From Thalassobaculum sp965228445 (GTDB taxonomy: Bacteria; Pseudomonadota; Alphaproteobacteria; Thalassobaculales; Thalassobaculaceae), in assembly GCA_965228445.1 (NCBI GenBank), contig OZ245813.1:4836001-4900000 (forward strand): a DNA stretch of 64,000 bases, given 5' to 3'. Made by a program: the position numbers and the translations under genes. Under the pieces are notes generated by a model. It searched no databases. It was not told where the DNA came from and was given only the letters and a program-made list of their open reading frames with translations. How positions within the stretch are numbered: position 1 is the first letter of the stretch; the number at the start of each line of letters is the position of its first letter. Shown here piece by piece: positions 8,436 to 15,717 of this stretch.

Positions 8436-9179
8436 ATGGCGATCGAGGTCACCTTTGTCGGTTGCGGCGATGCATTCGGTAGCGGCGGACGGTTCAACAC
8501 CTGCTTCCATGTAGCCAATGGCGAGAGGCGCTTTCTGATCGACTGCGGCGCCACGTCGATGGTCGCGCTCAAGGCGCTTTGCCTCGACCCGAACGCGATC
8601 GGCACGATTCTGATCACCCATTTCCATGGGGACCACTTCGGCGGGCTGCCGTTCTTCCTGCTCGACGCGCGCTTCGTGTCCAAGCGCACGTCCCCGCTCA
8701 CCATTCTGGGACCACACGGGATCGAGGCCGCCCTGAAGCAGAGCATGGAGAGCGCCTTTCACGGATCCTCGGGCACCACCTTTAAATTCCCTCTGGAGAT
8801 CATCGAACTGGTTCCGGGGGAGGCCCGCACGATCGATGGGCTCGACGTGACCCCGCAGCAGGTTGTTCACGGGCCGGAGGGCGGTCCGTATCTGGCCTAT
8901 CGAATTGGCGTCGGGTGCAGGGTGATCGCCTATACCGGTGACACCGAATGGACCGATACACTGATCGAAGCCGGCCGCGAGGCGGACCTGCTCATCGCCG
9001 AGGCATATTACCGTGATCGCCAGGTCCGCTATCATCTCGACCTCGCGACCCTTGAGCGCCATCTGCCGGCCATGCGGCCGCGGCGGATCATCCTAACTCA
9101 CCTGAGCAGCGAGATGCTCGAGCGGGTCGACGAGGTCGCCTACGACGTCGCGAGCGATGGACTGACGATCTCCCTCTGA
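8436..9179 (+). CDS. Metallo-beta-lactamase-fold hydrolase
   Basis: A 247-residue MBL-fold protein of the ribonuclease Z-like branch. The zinc motif is THFHGDHFGG (about residues 58-67). Further ligands are plausible in QQVVHG, YTGDTEWTD and ILTHLSSEML. The start at 8436 is chosen because AGGAG lies about 9 bases upstream; an ATG at 8418 is also in frame. It is the last gene of the MFS-SDR operon. It could hydrolyse a thioester, lactone or phosphodiester linked to the SDR substrate; the sequence does not say which. It is too divergent and too short to be called a tRNA-processing RNase Z. Confidence 0.8.
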   Translation: MAIEVTFVGCGDAFGSGGRFNTCFHVANGERRFLIDCGATSMVALKALCLDPNAIGTILITHFHGDHFGGLPFFLLDARFVSKRTSPLTILGPHGIEAALKQSMESAFHGSSGTTFKFPLEIIELVPGEARTIDGLDVTPQQVVHGPEGGPYLAYRIGVGCRVIAYTGDTEWTDTLIEAGREADLLIAEAYYRDRQVRYHLDLATLERHLPAMRPRRIILTHLSSEMLERVDEVAYDVASDGLTISL

Positions 9180-9236
9180 GAAATCTTCTGCGCAGTCATC
9201 TGCTCCGCTTTCCGCTCGACCGACACGGAATCGGCA

Positions 9237-10526
9237 TCAGGGCTTGATCGGCTCCACGCCGCACCATTCGGCTACGAAGAGCGCCATGGTAGCGGTGATG
9301 CGCTTCAGCGAGGCGATGCTGACACGCTCATCGAAGCCGTGGATGTTCTCGGAGATCGGCCCGTAGCACAGAGACGGAATCTTGTCATAGAGCGCGTAGA
9401 CGCGGGTATCGAGATATCCCGGCGTCATGAAGCTCTTCAGCGGCCCTCCCGTCGAACTTTCATGAGCGCGCGCCAGAATGGCTTCCGCCTCTGTCCCGGG
9501 GGCCTGGACATAGCCCTCGGCATGAAAGCCGTTGAAGGTGACGCTCGGCGGGGTGTTGCCCATGAACGGGTCGGCACGCGCGAAGGACGACACGCGGTCG
9601 CTGATCTCCTTGGCCGCCTCGGCGGCCTTCACGCCAGGGTAGAGACCGATCCGGCAATCGATCCGGCACCAGCAAGGCACCGATGAAGCCCAGTCGCCGC
9701 CCTCGATCTTGCCGATATTGAGGTTGATGGGATGGTCGACATCGGCGAAATGCTCGCGACCGGTCTTGGCGTCGTTCCACTCCTGCTCGAGCTTCCGGAG
9801 TTCGCCGATGACGCGATAGGCCGCATCGATGGCGTTGGCGCCGTTGCCCATCTCACGGACGTGCACGGGCAGGCCGCGGACTTCAACCTGGAACCAGAGG
9901 ACGCCGACATTGGCGCGCACCAGCATCTCCTCCTCCGGCTCCGGAATGAGCACGGCATCGGCCTTGTAGCCGCGCAGGTGCGTCATGAGGGCGCCATTGC
10001 CGGTGGACTCTTCCTCTACCACCGACTGAACGTAGACCGTCGCCGCCGGCTGAAGGCCGATCCGTCGCAACGCGTCGAGGCAGAAGAGATTGGCGGCATG
10101 TCCTGCCTTCATGTCTGCGCCACCACGGCCGTAAAGCCAGTCGCCGTCGACAACCGGGTCGAAGGGCTTGTTGGTCCACATGTCCGCGGGCCCGGGCGGC
10201 ACAACATCCACATGAGCCTGAAGGATCAGCGACTTGCCCTTCTCCTCGCGAGGGTGATGGATGCCGACGACGATCGGCGCATCGGAGTGCTCCTCCGACC
10301 ACGGGCTGCCGCCTGGATGAACCGTGATCGCCTCACGGTCCATCGCAAAACGATCCAGGGCGAAGCCGCGCGCGCGCAGCGCCCTGAAAACGAAATCCTG
10401 GCATGCATGTTCGGCGCCGCGTACCGAGGCGAAGCGGATTAGCTCCTGGGTAAAGGCGATCTGTTCGTCGAAGCCGGCCTCGACTGAGGCCAGGATCTTC
10501 TCTCGCAATGCCGGATCGAGGGACAT
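9237..10526 (-). CDS. M20-family metallopeptidase/deacylase (ArgE/DapE-like)
   Basis: A 429-residue zinc amidohydrolase. The metal-ligand histidine and aspartate are in LQAHVDVVPPG, the bridging aspartate is in LYGRGGADMKAG, and the catalytic Glu pair is in VEEESTGNGAL. A dimerisation domain lies in the middle. The M20 family removes acyl groups from, or hydrolyses, small N-acyl amino acids and dipeptides. The ATG at 10526 begins SLDPALREKI and has GGAG about 9 bases upstream; a longer open frame extends 65 codons further but has low-complexity coding and no family similarity. It is divergent from the IclR gene, which probably controls it. Confidence 0.85.
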   Translation of the reverse strand: MSLDPALREKILASVEAGFDEQIAFTQELIRFASVRGAEHACQDFVFRALRARGFALDRFAMDREAITVHPGGSPWSEEHSDAPIVVGIHHPREEKGKSLILQAHVDVVPPGPADMWTNKPFDPVVDGDWLYGRGGADMKAGHAANLFCLDALRRIGLQPAATVYVQSVVEEESTGNGALMTHLRGYKADAVLIPEPEEEMLVRANVGVLWFQVEVRGLPVHVREMGNGANAIDAAYRVIGELRKLEQEWNDAKTGREHFADVDHPINLNIGKIEGGDWASSVPCWCRIDCRIGLYPGVKAAEAAKEISDRVSSFARADPFMGNTPPSVTFNGFHAEGYVQAPGTEAEAILARAHESSTGGPLKSFMTPGYLDTRVYALYDKIPSLCYGPISENIHGFDERVSIASLKRITATMALFVAEWCGVEPIKP

Positions 10527-10735
10527 GATGATGGTCTCCAGGCTTGTGTCTCGTCGGTCGGCTGCCGAAACGCCCTCTGACGGGCACGGCGGTGAGGAAC
10601 CGACGGGTGCATGCGTAGTGGGGAGCGGCGAAGACGGACTCGGATCGTGGGATCGCGTTCTCTTTCTCGCGCCGGTTGCCGACTTGGGCTGGACGATATG
10701 GTTGTGGAATTTTAGTGTCAATAAATGATATTAAG

Positions 10736-10750
10736 TGTCATTAGATGACA
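10736..10750. promoter_or_regulatory. Candidate IclR operator
   Basis: TGTCAT-TAG-ATGACA is a perfect 6+3+6 palindrome between the divergent M20 and IclR genes. A further TGTCA half-site lies 20 bases to the left (10716-10720). IclR-family dimers bind short palindromes in divergent promoter regions, so this is a good autoregulatory site candidate. Confidence 0.5.
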
Positions 10751-10806
10751 TTACCGCACCAAAACACTTGCGATATGGCTCAGTGTCCTGATGCAGGGGG
10801 GCTTTC

Positions 10807-11598
10807 ATGGCTGCAGACATTCGGGAGGTGAGAACGAAACCGGGCGTCCCGCTCGTTCGTGCCTTGGACCGCGGCATCGCGCTGTTGAAAGCATTCTCGC
10901 CAGCGAAACCGCGTCAGACGCTGACCGATCTCACCAAGGCTGTGGAGCTGGACAAGGGCACCACGCGTCGCCTGCTCCAGACCCTCGTGCTTGCCGGACT
11001 GGTCGATCACGATGAGCGAAGCGCGCTATACTCACTCAGTGCCGGCGTACTCGAGATTGCATCGGCGGTGGACACCGGACGCGAACTTCGCGAAGTGGCC
11101 GCCCCCTATCTCAGCGAGATTGCCGAGGCCTGCCACATGACCACCTTTCTGTGGATGCATCATGAAGGAATGGCCCTCTGCACGGATCGGGTCCGGGCCG
11201 GCCACCCCAGCATCGACGCGTCCTGGTTCACGGTCGGTGCGCGCACGCCGCTGAACAGCGGCGCCGGTCCGCGTGTTCTGCTCGCCTTCATCTCACCCGA
11301 TGAGCGCGAGGTCGCTCTGCGCAGGCCGCTCGCCTCGCGAACGCCGTCGAGCCAAACCGATCCCGATGCGCTCAGGCGTGCGGCTGAGCAGATTTGCCAA
11401 AGAGGCTACGAGTTGGCGATCGACGATTTTGTCCCCGGTTTGGCTGCCGTGGGCGTCCCGGTTTTTGACAGGTCGGGCGCGCTCGCCGGTTCGATCAGCA
11501 TCACGAGCCTGACCAACCAGCTCGTAGACCAGTGTCAGCCGCGCTACCTCGATATTCTTCGCCGCGCGGCCGACGACATTCAACGTAAACTGATCTGA
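10807..11598 (+). CDS. IclR-family transcriptional regulator
   Basis: A 263-residue regulator. The N-terminal winged helix (about residues 17-75) contains the helix-turn-helix TLTDLTKAVELDKGTTRRLLQTL. The C-terminal GAF-like effector domain begins near residue 90 (LREVAAPYLSEIAEA) and ends with the typical VGVPVFDRSGALAGSISI and a closing helix. Such proteins usually sense small organic acids or aromatics. Its divergent neighbour is the M20 peptidase, and the palindrome at 10736-10750 lies between them, which points to control of that gene and of itself. Confidence 0.88.
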   Translation: MAADIREVRTKPGVPLVRALDRGIALLKAFSPAKPRQTLTDLTKAVELDKGTTRRLLQTLVLAGLVDHDERSALYSLSAGVLEIASAVDTGRELREVAAPYLSEIAEACHMTTFLWMHHEGMALCTDRVRAGHPSIDASWFTVGARTPLNSGAGPRVLLAFISPDEREVALRRPLASRTPSSQTDPDALRRAAEQICQRGYELAIDDFVPGLAAVGVPVFDRSGALAGSISITSLTNQLVDQCQPRYLDILRRAADDIQRKLI

Positions 11599-11621
11599 TG
11601 ACCGAAGAACTCGCTCTGATT

Positions 11622-11676
11622 GAACGTCCGCTTTGAGTTGGACGACACTGAGGCATTGGACGACCGCTATGGGTCG
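11622..11676. repeat. Dispersed intergenic repeat, copy 2
   Basis: Left box gaacgtccgctttgag (from 11622), right box gaccgctatgggtcg (11662-11676), 24 bases between. It lies between the convergent ends of the IclR gene and the histidine kinase gene. Confidence 0.8.
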
Positions 11677-11731
11677 ATGGGAGGGGGCTTGGGGCCTTAT
11701 TCAAGGAAGATCTTCCCGCTCGGCGAAATCG

Positions 11732-13075
11732 TTAGGTCGGATTCGGAATGTGGAATTCCGCGATGAAGCGATTTGTATCGGCCCTTCGGGTCTCGAGCCG
11801 GTGACCGTTCTTGTGGCAAATCCTGCTACACAGTTCGAGGCCTAGGCCCATGCCCGTTGCCGCAGGAGCATGCTGATCATTGTCTGCAATTTGATTGATA
11901 ATGGTCAGGTGTACACCGTTTGCATTTTCCGACCCGAGCACCTGAATTGTGCTTTCACTCGGCGCGAACTTCACTGCGTTTGATAGAAGGTTCCGGAGCA
12001 CCATCTGCAAATGAGCAGGAATTACTGTGGCCTGAAGGCCCCGGGCGCCGTTCACCACCTGTATTCGTCTTGAGTCGAGGTCATGTTTCCGATTAACCAC
12101 CTGTGCCTCTATCATCGCACCTACATTTATGCGCTCGAAAGAGGGGCTGTCGCCAAAAAACTCTGAATGCCCCCAGTTAATTAGATCTTCGAGCAGGTCG
12201 AGAACGGCCTTTGATGAAACCGATACTTCATGCGCGACGCGCTTCGCCCGATCAATTTGGTCCGCTTGCAGCGCCATCTCGATGAACGCGCCCATGTTGA
12301 CCAGTCCGTTGAATGGGGTTCGGACATCGTGCGCAATAATCGAAAGGATTCCGCTTCGCTTCTCCAGCTCATCTTCAAGAGATCGGTTTAAGTGCAGCAC
12401 TGTCATAATGGAAAAAGTGATGCCTGCAGCGAAACTGAACACGACAATGTCAATAAATGCAGCCGCGTGAACTAAAGAGACACTCATAAAATCGTTGGCC
12501 AGTGCGTCTTCCGTAAATGTATAAACGCCGCGGAAAAGATGGAATGCGGCGTGTGCAGCGAGGATAATAATAAGCATCCACTCGACTGGAGCGCTAATGC
12601 GTGGCCGACCGATAGACAATCGCAAAATCGCAGCACAGGCCAACACGGAAAGCGCTAGTGAGATCAGGACAATCCGAGCTGGCAGGTTGGCGGTCGCGTA
12701 AGTGAAATACAAGAAGCCACCCAGAACTATGGCTCCAATACACGCGCTGAACAGGAGGCTGGGAGAGCGGTTCAGATACCTTTCGAGCCCGAAGAGAAAG
12801 GCGATATGGGAGCCAACGATCGCTAGGTTGGCGACAACTATCGAGAGGCTGTCCGGGACGAAATGCCTAAACGAAATCAATAGCATTCCGACGGCTAGCA
12901 TGAACCCTCCAACCGCCCAGTAACGTGTCCCCCTTGAGTGCGGTGCCGCTCGCCACAACGCCGCTAGAGCAACAGCCTGCAATACGGCCGCCAACGCCGC
13001 CACAACCGCAAGAGTGCGGATATCCAAAGTGAATGCAGACATAGTGACAGCCTTGGTTGCAGATCCGGTCCTCAT
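11732..13075 (-). CDS. Membrane sensor histidine kinase with divergent ATP-binding domain
   Basis: A 447-residue protein. About six or seven hydrophobic helices fill residues 15-225 with little room for a periplasmic domain, so the sensor is probably intramembrane. The dimerisation helix carries the phospho-acceptor His249 in LSIIAHDVRTPF. The ATPase domain has the N box LQMVLRNLLSNAVKF and G2 box GMGLGLELCSRI, but the usual DxGxG G1 box is replaced by IINQIADND and the lid is very short. It could be a working kinase of an unusual subgroup, or inactive. No response regulator gene is adjacent. An ATG at 13042 is an alternative start with a slightly better Shine-Dalgarno. Codon use is less GC-biased than its neighbours. 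Confidence 0.8.
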   Translation of the reverse strand: MRTGSATKAVTMSAFTLDIRTLAVVAALAAVLQAVALAALWRAAPHSRGTRYWAVGGFMLAVGMLLISFRHFVPDSLSIVVANLAIVGSHIAFLFGLERYLNRSPSLLFSACIGAIVLGGFLYFTYATANLPARIVLISLALSVLACAAILRLSIGRPRISAPVEWMLIIILAAHAAFHLFRGVYTFTEDALANDFMSVSLVHAAAFIDIVVFSFAAGITFSIMTVLHLNRSLEDELEKRSGILSIIAHDVRTPFNGLVNMGAFIEMALQADQIDRAKRVAHEVSVSSKAVLDLLEDLINWGHSEFFGDSPSFERINVGAMIEAQVVNRKHDLDSRRIQVVNGARGLQATVIPAHLQMVLRNLLSNAVKFAPSESTIQVLGSENANGVHLTIINQIADNDQHAPAATGMGLGLELCSRICHKNGHRLETRRADTNRFIAEFHIPNPT

Positions 13076-13378
13076 ATTGCTCGATGAATCTTAAATAAAT
13101 GTTTGTTTTCTGACATTTCGGTCTCGACAGATTGTCGAGTCTACAAACCGTCGGCCGAGACGATGCGACCGGCGATACTTTGTTACCTGAGCCCAGCAAA
13201 CGCGTCCATGTTTGGGCAAGGTCCCTATCGATGTGAAGACAGTGACTTGGACGGTCTGAATTGCGGTCTCCCGGGGATTAAACGACCGCTCCGGAGTGAG
13301 GACCGATAGACCGCCAGTGGCCGCATTGGGTCGATCGGCGCGGAGCCCTGGGGTCTCAGCTATGGGTCAGGGGCGATC
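13076..13378. other. Intergenic region with a degenerate repeat copy
   Basis: A gap of about 300 bases between two minus-strand genes. I see no gene. It holds the repeat copy at 13284-13333 and should contain the kinase promoter near 13080-13130. Confidence 0.5.
13284..13333. repeat. Dispersed intergenic repeat, copy 3
   Basis: Left part gaccgctccggag (13284 on), then atagaccgccagtggccgc and cattgggtcg ending at 13333. The segment atagaccgccag is shared with the copies at 25775 and 31113. Confidence 0.6.
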
Positions 13379-13804
13379 TCATTGATCGATTTGAGTGTAA
13401 TCATACTCTGTACGCAGAGACTTGACGCCATCAAGCGCGGTTGGATCGGTGTGGTCTTTTGGACCTCGGCCCGCATATAGCCGGACTAGACCTACCAGAA
13501 AGAATGTCGCCGTTGTCAGGAAGGCCGGCCGCCAAGTGACCGCAGCGACGACCAGGAATCCGGCGACGCTCAGCAATGGCGGCCAGAGCACCGCTCCGAA
13601 CGCGGGTCCGTCGCGCAGCAGGGCCAGCACGAGGGACGCCGCCCAGAACACGATCGCCGCACCCATAAGCCGCCGCCGCGTGCGGTCGGGTCGAGATCGG
13701 GATCCCACTACCCGTTGCCAGGGGCGGTCGGTGGTCAGGGCCAGGGCCAAGAAGCCGAGACAGGCAGCCAGCAAAGCGCCGACGATCAGGGCGATATCAG
13801 CCAC
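13379..13804 (-). CDS. DUF3325-like small membrane protein of iron operon
   Basis: A 141-residue protein with four predicted membrane helices (about residues 4-24, 46-64, 68-90 and 94-112) and a polar C-terminus. Small DUF3325 proteins accompany PepSY membrane proteins and TonB receptors in iron-acquisition operons. Its start overlaps the PepSY gene by 8 bp. It is the last gene of the operon. The molecular role is unknown. The domain name is from memory of operon composition and should be confirmed by a profile search. Confidence 0.65.
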   Translation of the reverse strand: MADIALIVGALLAACLGFLALALTTDRPWQRVVGSRSRPDRTRRRLMGAAIVFWAASLVLALLRDGPAFGAVLWPPLLSVAGFLVVAAVTWRPAFLTTATFFLVGLVRLYAGRGPKDHTDPTALDGVKSLRTEYDYTQIDQ

Positions 13805-15329
13805 GCGACGCGTCCCCGGTTGAGCCGGATGGCACCGGCAGCCTGCGCGAGATCAGCAGTGCAAGGGCGGAGGTCGTCAACAGCGCCGCATCGACGCCCG
13901 CCACACCCCAGAGACCCTCTGACAGGGTGGAGATAAGGTGGTCGCCGGTCGTGCCGGCGTTCAGCACGGCGGCAAGCAGGGCGGCGGCGGCGATGACGCG
14001 GCATTGCGGGCGCCAGGCAACCAGACGGCGGACCCCGCCGTGGAGCACGGCGACCGCCCAGGCCAGGAAGAACACCCAGATCTCCATCGCATGTCGCTCG
14101 ACCCCGAGAAACGCGGTCTCGGCGGGCAGCAGCCGGTTCGCGATCAGGAAGGCGCAGGTGGCGAACACCGGGCCGGTCACGGATCCCACCGTCATCGCCT
14201 GCACGATCGCCAGGCCGGCCCGTCCCGCATGGCTTTTGCGGCGGGCTTCCGCCCAGTAGATCAACCCGGTGGCGATTGTCACGCACCCGGTCAGGCCGAG
14301 GGCGAAGTACAGCCAGCGCAGGAGCCAGTGCTCGAACTGGATGAAGTGCAGGCCGGAGATGAAGCTCTGGGTGGTCATCACCGGTTTCGCGGCATGGCTG
14401 GAGAGCAGGCTGCCCTTCGATGCGTCGAGATAGACCACGTCGGTGCGCTGGGTGACCGAGTGCTGGGAGGAGGGCCGGAACTCTACGAAGCTCGCGGTGT
14501 CGCCCGGATACCAGACCCGGACATAGGATGGTCGCTCGCCGCCCCAGACCGCAGCGGCCGTATCGGCCAGCGCCTCCAGGGACAGAGGCTGCCCGCCCGG
14601 TGCCCCCGCCGGTGCGCGCCGGTAGATGCCGTAGGCCTCTCGCGCGAAGGCGGCCTGGTCGCCGTGATACAGCGGCAGGATCACGGAGGGAAAGTAGACC
14701 GCGAACATGATCACCAGGCCGGACAGCGTGATCACCAGGTGAAAGGGCAGGGCGATCACCCCAGTGACCGTATGCAGGTCCAGGCTCGACCGGGCCAGCC
14801 GTCGGTCCGGGCGGAAGGTGAAGAAATCGGTGAAGATCCTGCGGTGGATGATCACCCCGGACACCAGGGCGATCAGCATGGCCATGCCACAGAACCCGAC
14901 CATCCAGGTGCCGATCCGGGCCCAGTCGAGATGCAGGCGGTAGTGGAACGGGAACAGGAAACGGGTTCCGGCCCAGCTTCCCCCATCGGGCAGAAGCCGG
15001 GTCCCCGTCGGGTCGAGATCCCGCATGGTGAAGACCCCGTCGGCGCCCTGGTAGTAGACCCGGACCACGGGCTGACGCGCGCTCGGCAGCACGGCCTCCC
15101 AGCGCCGCACGCCCTCGGGCAGAACCGCCTGCACCGTCTCGCGGACGGTGTCGAACTGCGGCGGCGCCCCGGTCAGGACGAAGCGGGTCTCCGGCATCAT
15201 CCAGCGGTCGATCTCCCGGTCGAACACGCTCAGGCTGCCGGTCCAGAAGATCGCCAGCAGCAGGGTGCCGAGCGCCAGCCCGCACCAGGTGTGCAGCCAT
15301 GTCAGGGAGGATCGGATCGTAGCGGCCAA
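13797..15329 (-). CDS. PepSY-associated membrane protein, probable ferric-siderophore reductase type
   Basis: A 510-residue inner-membrane protein of the PepSY_TM family. The N-terminus has the hallmark SLTWLHTWCGLALGTLLLAIFWTGSLSVF (helix 1), then a periplasmic region to about residue 135, further helices near 145-165, 200-225 and 335-360, and a C-terminal helical bundle. Histidines in the helices (LHTWCG, DLHTVTG, HLVITLSG, HFIQFEHWL) could bind haem. Such proteins occur with TonB receptors and are thought to reduce or release iron from siderophores in the periplasm. It follows the DUF3649-like gene with one base between them. Confidence 0.75.
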   Translation of the reverse strand: MAATIRSSLTWLHTWCGLALGTLLLAIFWTGSLSVFDREIDRWMMPETRFVLTGAPPQFDTVRETVQAVLPEGVRRWEAVLPSARQPVVRVYYQGADGVFTMRDLDPTGTRLLPDGGSWAGTRFLFPFHYRLHLDWARIGTWMVGFCGMAMLIALVSGVIIHRRIFTDFFTFRPDRRLARSSLDLHTVTGVIALPFHLVITLSGLVIMFAVYFPSVILPLYHGDQAAFAREAYGIYRRAPAGAPGGQPLSLEALADTAAAVWGGERPSYVRVWYPGDTASFVEFRPSSQHSVTQRTDVVYLDASKGSLLSSHAAKPVMTTQSFISGLHFIQFEHWLLRWLYFALGLTGCVTIATGLIYWAEARRKSHAGRAGLAIVQAMTVGSVTGPVFATCAFLIANRLLPAETAFLGVERHAMEIWVFFLAWAVAVLHGGVRRLVAWRPQCRVIAAAALLAAVLNAGTTGDHLISTLSEGLWGVAGVDAALLTTSALALLISRRLPVPSGSTGDASRG

Positions 15330-15330
15330 C

Positions 15331-15717
15331 TCAGCCTCCCGCGGTGTCGGGCGGCAGCAGCCGGATCAGCCCATGGCCGGCCGCCGCGGCGGCCACCAGG
15401 AGGGCCCAACATCGCCAAGGCCTAGCGGTGGCAAAGGTCCAGAGCAGGACCGTGGGGTAGATCGGGAACCCGAGCATGGCGCTCAGTACAGCGGCCTCAG
15501 ACCGGGCCATCGGCCAGCTCAGGGCGAGCGCAAGCAACTCGCAGAGACCGATGGTCACGAGATAGCCGGCCAGGACCGCGGTCACCAGCCGCAGGATTGC
15601 CCGACCAGGGGCCGGGTCTTGGGAGGTGACTGCCGCGCGCCGAAGCCGCCGGGAGCTTTCCCCCCGCGGCGACAGGTCGGATCGGACATCAGAAGTTGAT
15701 GGTGAAGAAGGCGCCAA
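15331..15717 (-). CDS. DUF3649-like small membrane protein of iron operon
   Basis: A 128-residue protein with a polar N-terminus (about 40 residues) and three hydrophobic segments (LVTAVLAGYLVTIGLCELLA, AVLSAMLGFPIYPTVLLWTF, CWALLVAAAAAGHGLIRLL). The arrangement TonB receptor, this protein, PepSY protein and DUF3325 protein is seen in many proteobacterial iron-uptake operons, where the slot is filled by a DUF3649 protein. The ATG at 15717 overlaps the 3' end of the receptor gene by 29 bp; an alternative non-ATG start further in cannot be excluded. Function unknown. Confidence 0.6.
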   Translation of the reverse strand: MAPSSPSTSDVRSDLSPRGESSRRLRRAAVTSQDPAPGRAILRLVTAVLAGYLVTIGLCELLALALSWPMARSEAAVLSAMLGFPIYPTVLLWTFATARPWRCWALLVAAAAAGHGLIRLLPPDTAGG

